Shown here one piece after another: positions 13,679-13,756 of a stretch of 13,756 nucleotides of DNA (its first letter is position 1; each line of letters starts with the position of its first letter). A program made the position numbers and the translations under genes. The notes under the pieces are model-generated. The model worked only from the letters and a program-made list of their open reading frames with translations. It was not told the DNA's origin and searched no databases. The stretch comes from Bacteroidales bacterium (GTDB lineage Bacteria > Bacteroidota > Bacteroidia > Bacteroidales > UBA10428), in NCBI GenBank assembly GCA_016926235.1, contig JAFGOZ010000335.1, positions 1 to 13,756 on the forward strand, given 5' to 3'.

Positions 13679-13756
13679 TTTTTCCTGGCGGGGGTGTTCT
13701 CCCGACGCTCCTTTCAGTCTGTCGGGATCACCGTCCCTGAGCTTCAGTCCTGCAAA
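13679..13756. other. Gene-poor right flank with small inverted repeats
   Basis: This GC-richer end contains CCCGAC and GTCGGG separated by 14 bases, and GGGA facing TCCC just after it. A minus-strand frame stays open from the window edge to a TGA at 13673-13675 (27 codons), which could be the tail of a gene outside the window. Nothing in it is recognisable. Confidence 0.25.

Noticed and set aside
13673..13756. A 27-codon minus-strand frame entering from the right edge
   Set aside because: It is too short and unrecognisable to call a partial gene, and it ends in the tandem repeat.

Overview
The window looks like an accessory (defence-island) segment of a Bacteroidota chromosome, probably of the Bacteroidales type. 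The reasons are AT-rich DNA, weak or absent Shine-Dalgarno sequences in front of most starts, a clean TAnnTTTG-type -7 promoter element at 363-370, and a gene set (DUF6088/AbiEii pair, wHTH-AAA ATPase, WYL regulator) that is common in that phylum. No rRNA, tRNA, CRISPR array, integrase or transposase was recognised. The organism call is an inference from style, not from a marker gene.

Layout. 1-367: a doubtful small ORF on the minus strand, a G-rich block and an operator/promoter. 389-2073 (+): a type IV toxin-antitoxin pair, a DUF6088/AbiEi-like antitoxin and an AbiEii-like nucleotidyltransferase toxin, overlapping by ATGA. A 12-bp-armed palindrome sits in their promoter. 2099-6864 (-): five minus-strand genes, read as WYL regulator, then a PD-(D/E)XK nuclease-like protein, then a NucS-like nuclease fused to an EVE domain, then two different HhH-GPD DNA glycosylases that each carry a complete 4Fe-4S cysteine loop. 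7172-8026 (+): an acidic hypothetical protein and a Nudix hydrolase. 8182-9060 (-): two unrecognised small genes. 9266-10646 (+): an HExxH metallopeptidase-like protein and a short leucine-rich-type repeat protein in tandem. 10701-11204 (+) and 11217-11687 (-): two convergent unrecognised genes. 11820-13490 (-): a winged-helix plus AAA+ ATPase. 13491-13756: a leader element, a 12-bp tandem repeat and no convincing gene.

The most interesting part is 2099-6864. EVE domains are modified-base readers, and HhH-GPD enzymes remove aberrant or modified bases. Two PD-(D/E)XK proteins supply potential strand cleavage, and WYL proteins often control phage-defence operons. Together they suggest a candidate system that recognises and destroys hypermodified (phage) DNA by base excision plus nuclease cleavage. 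I do not recognise this combination as a named system; that is inference and needs a neighbourhood survey.

A second signal is a repeated leader. An inverted repeat TTGCAG-N5-CTGCAA lies 33-55 bases before the starts of three minus-strand genes (8182-8469, 8527-9060, 11820-13490), and two of these leaders continue to match almost up to the ATG. A one-mismatch copy lies in front of the WYL gene. This hints at a shared regulator or RNA element linking otherwise unrelated genes.
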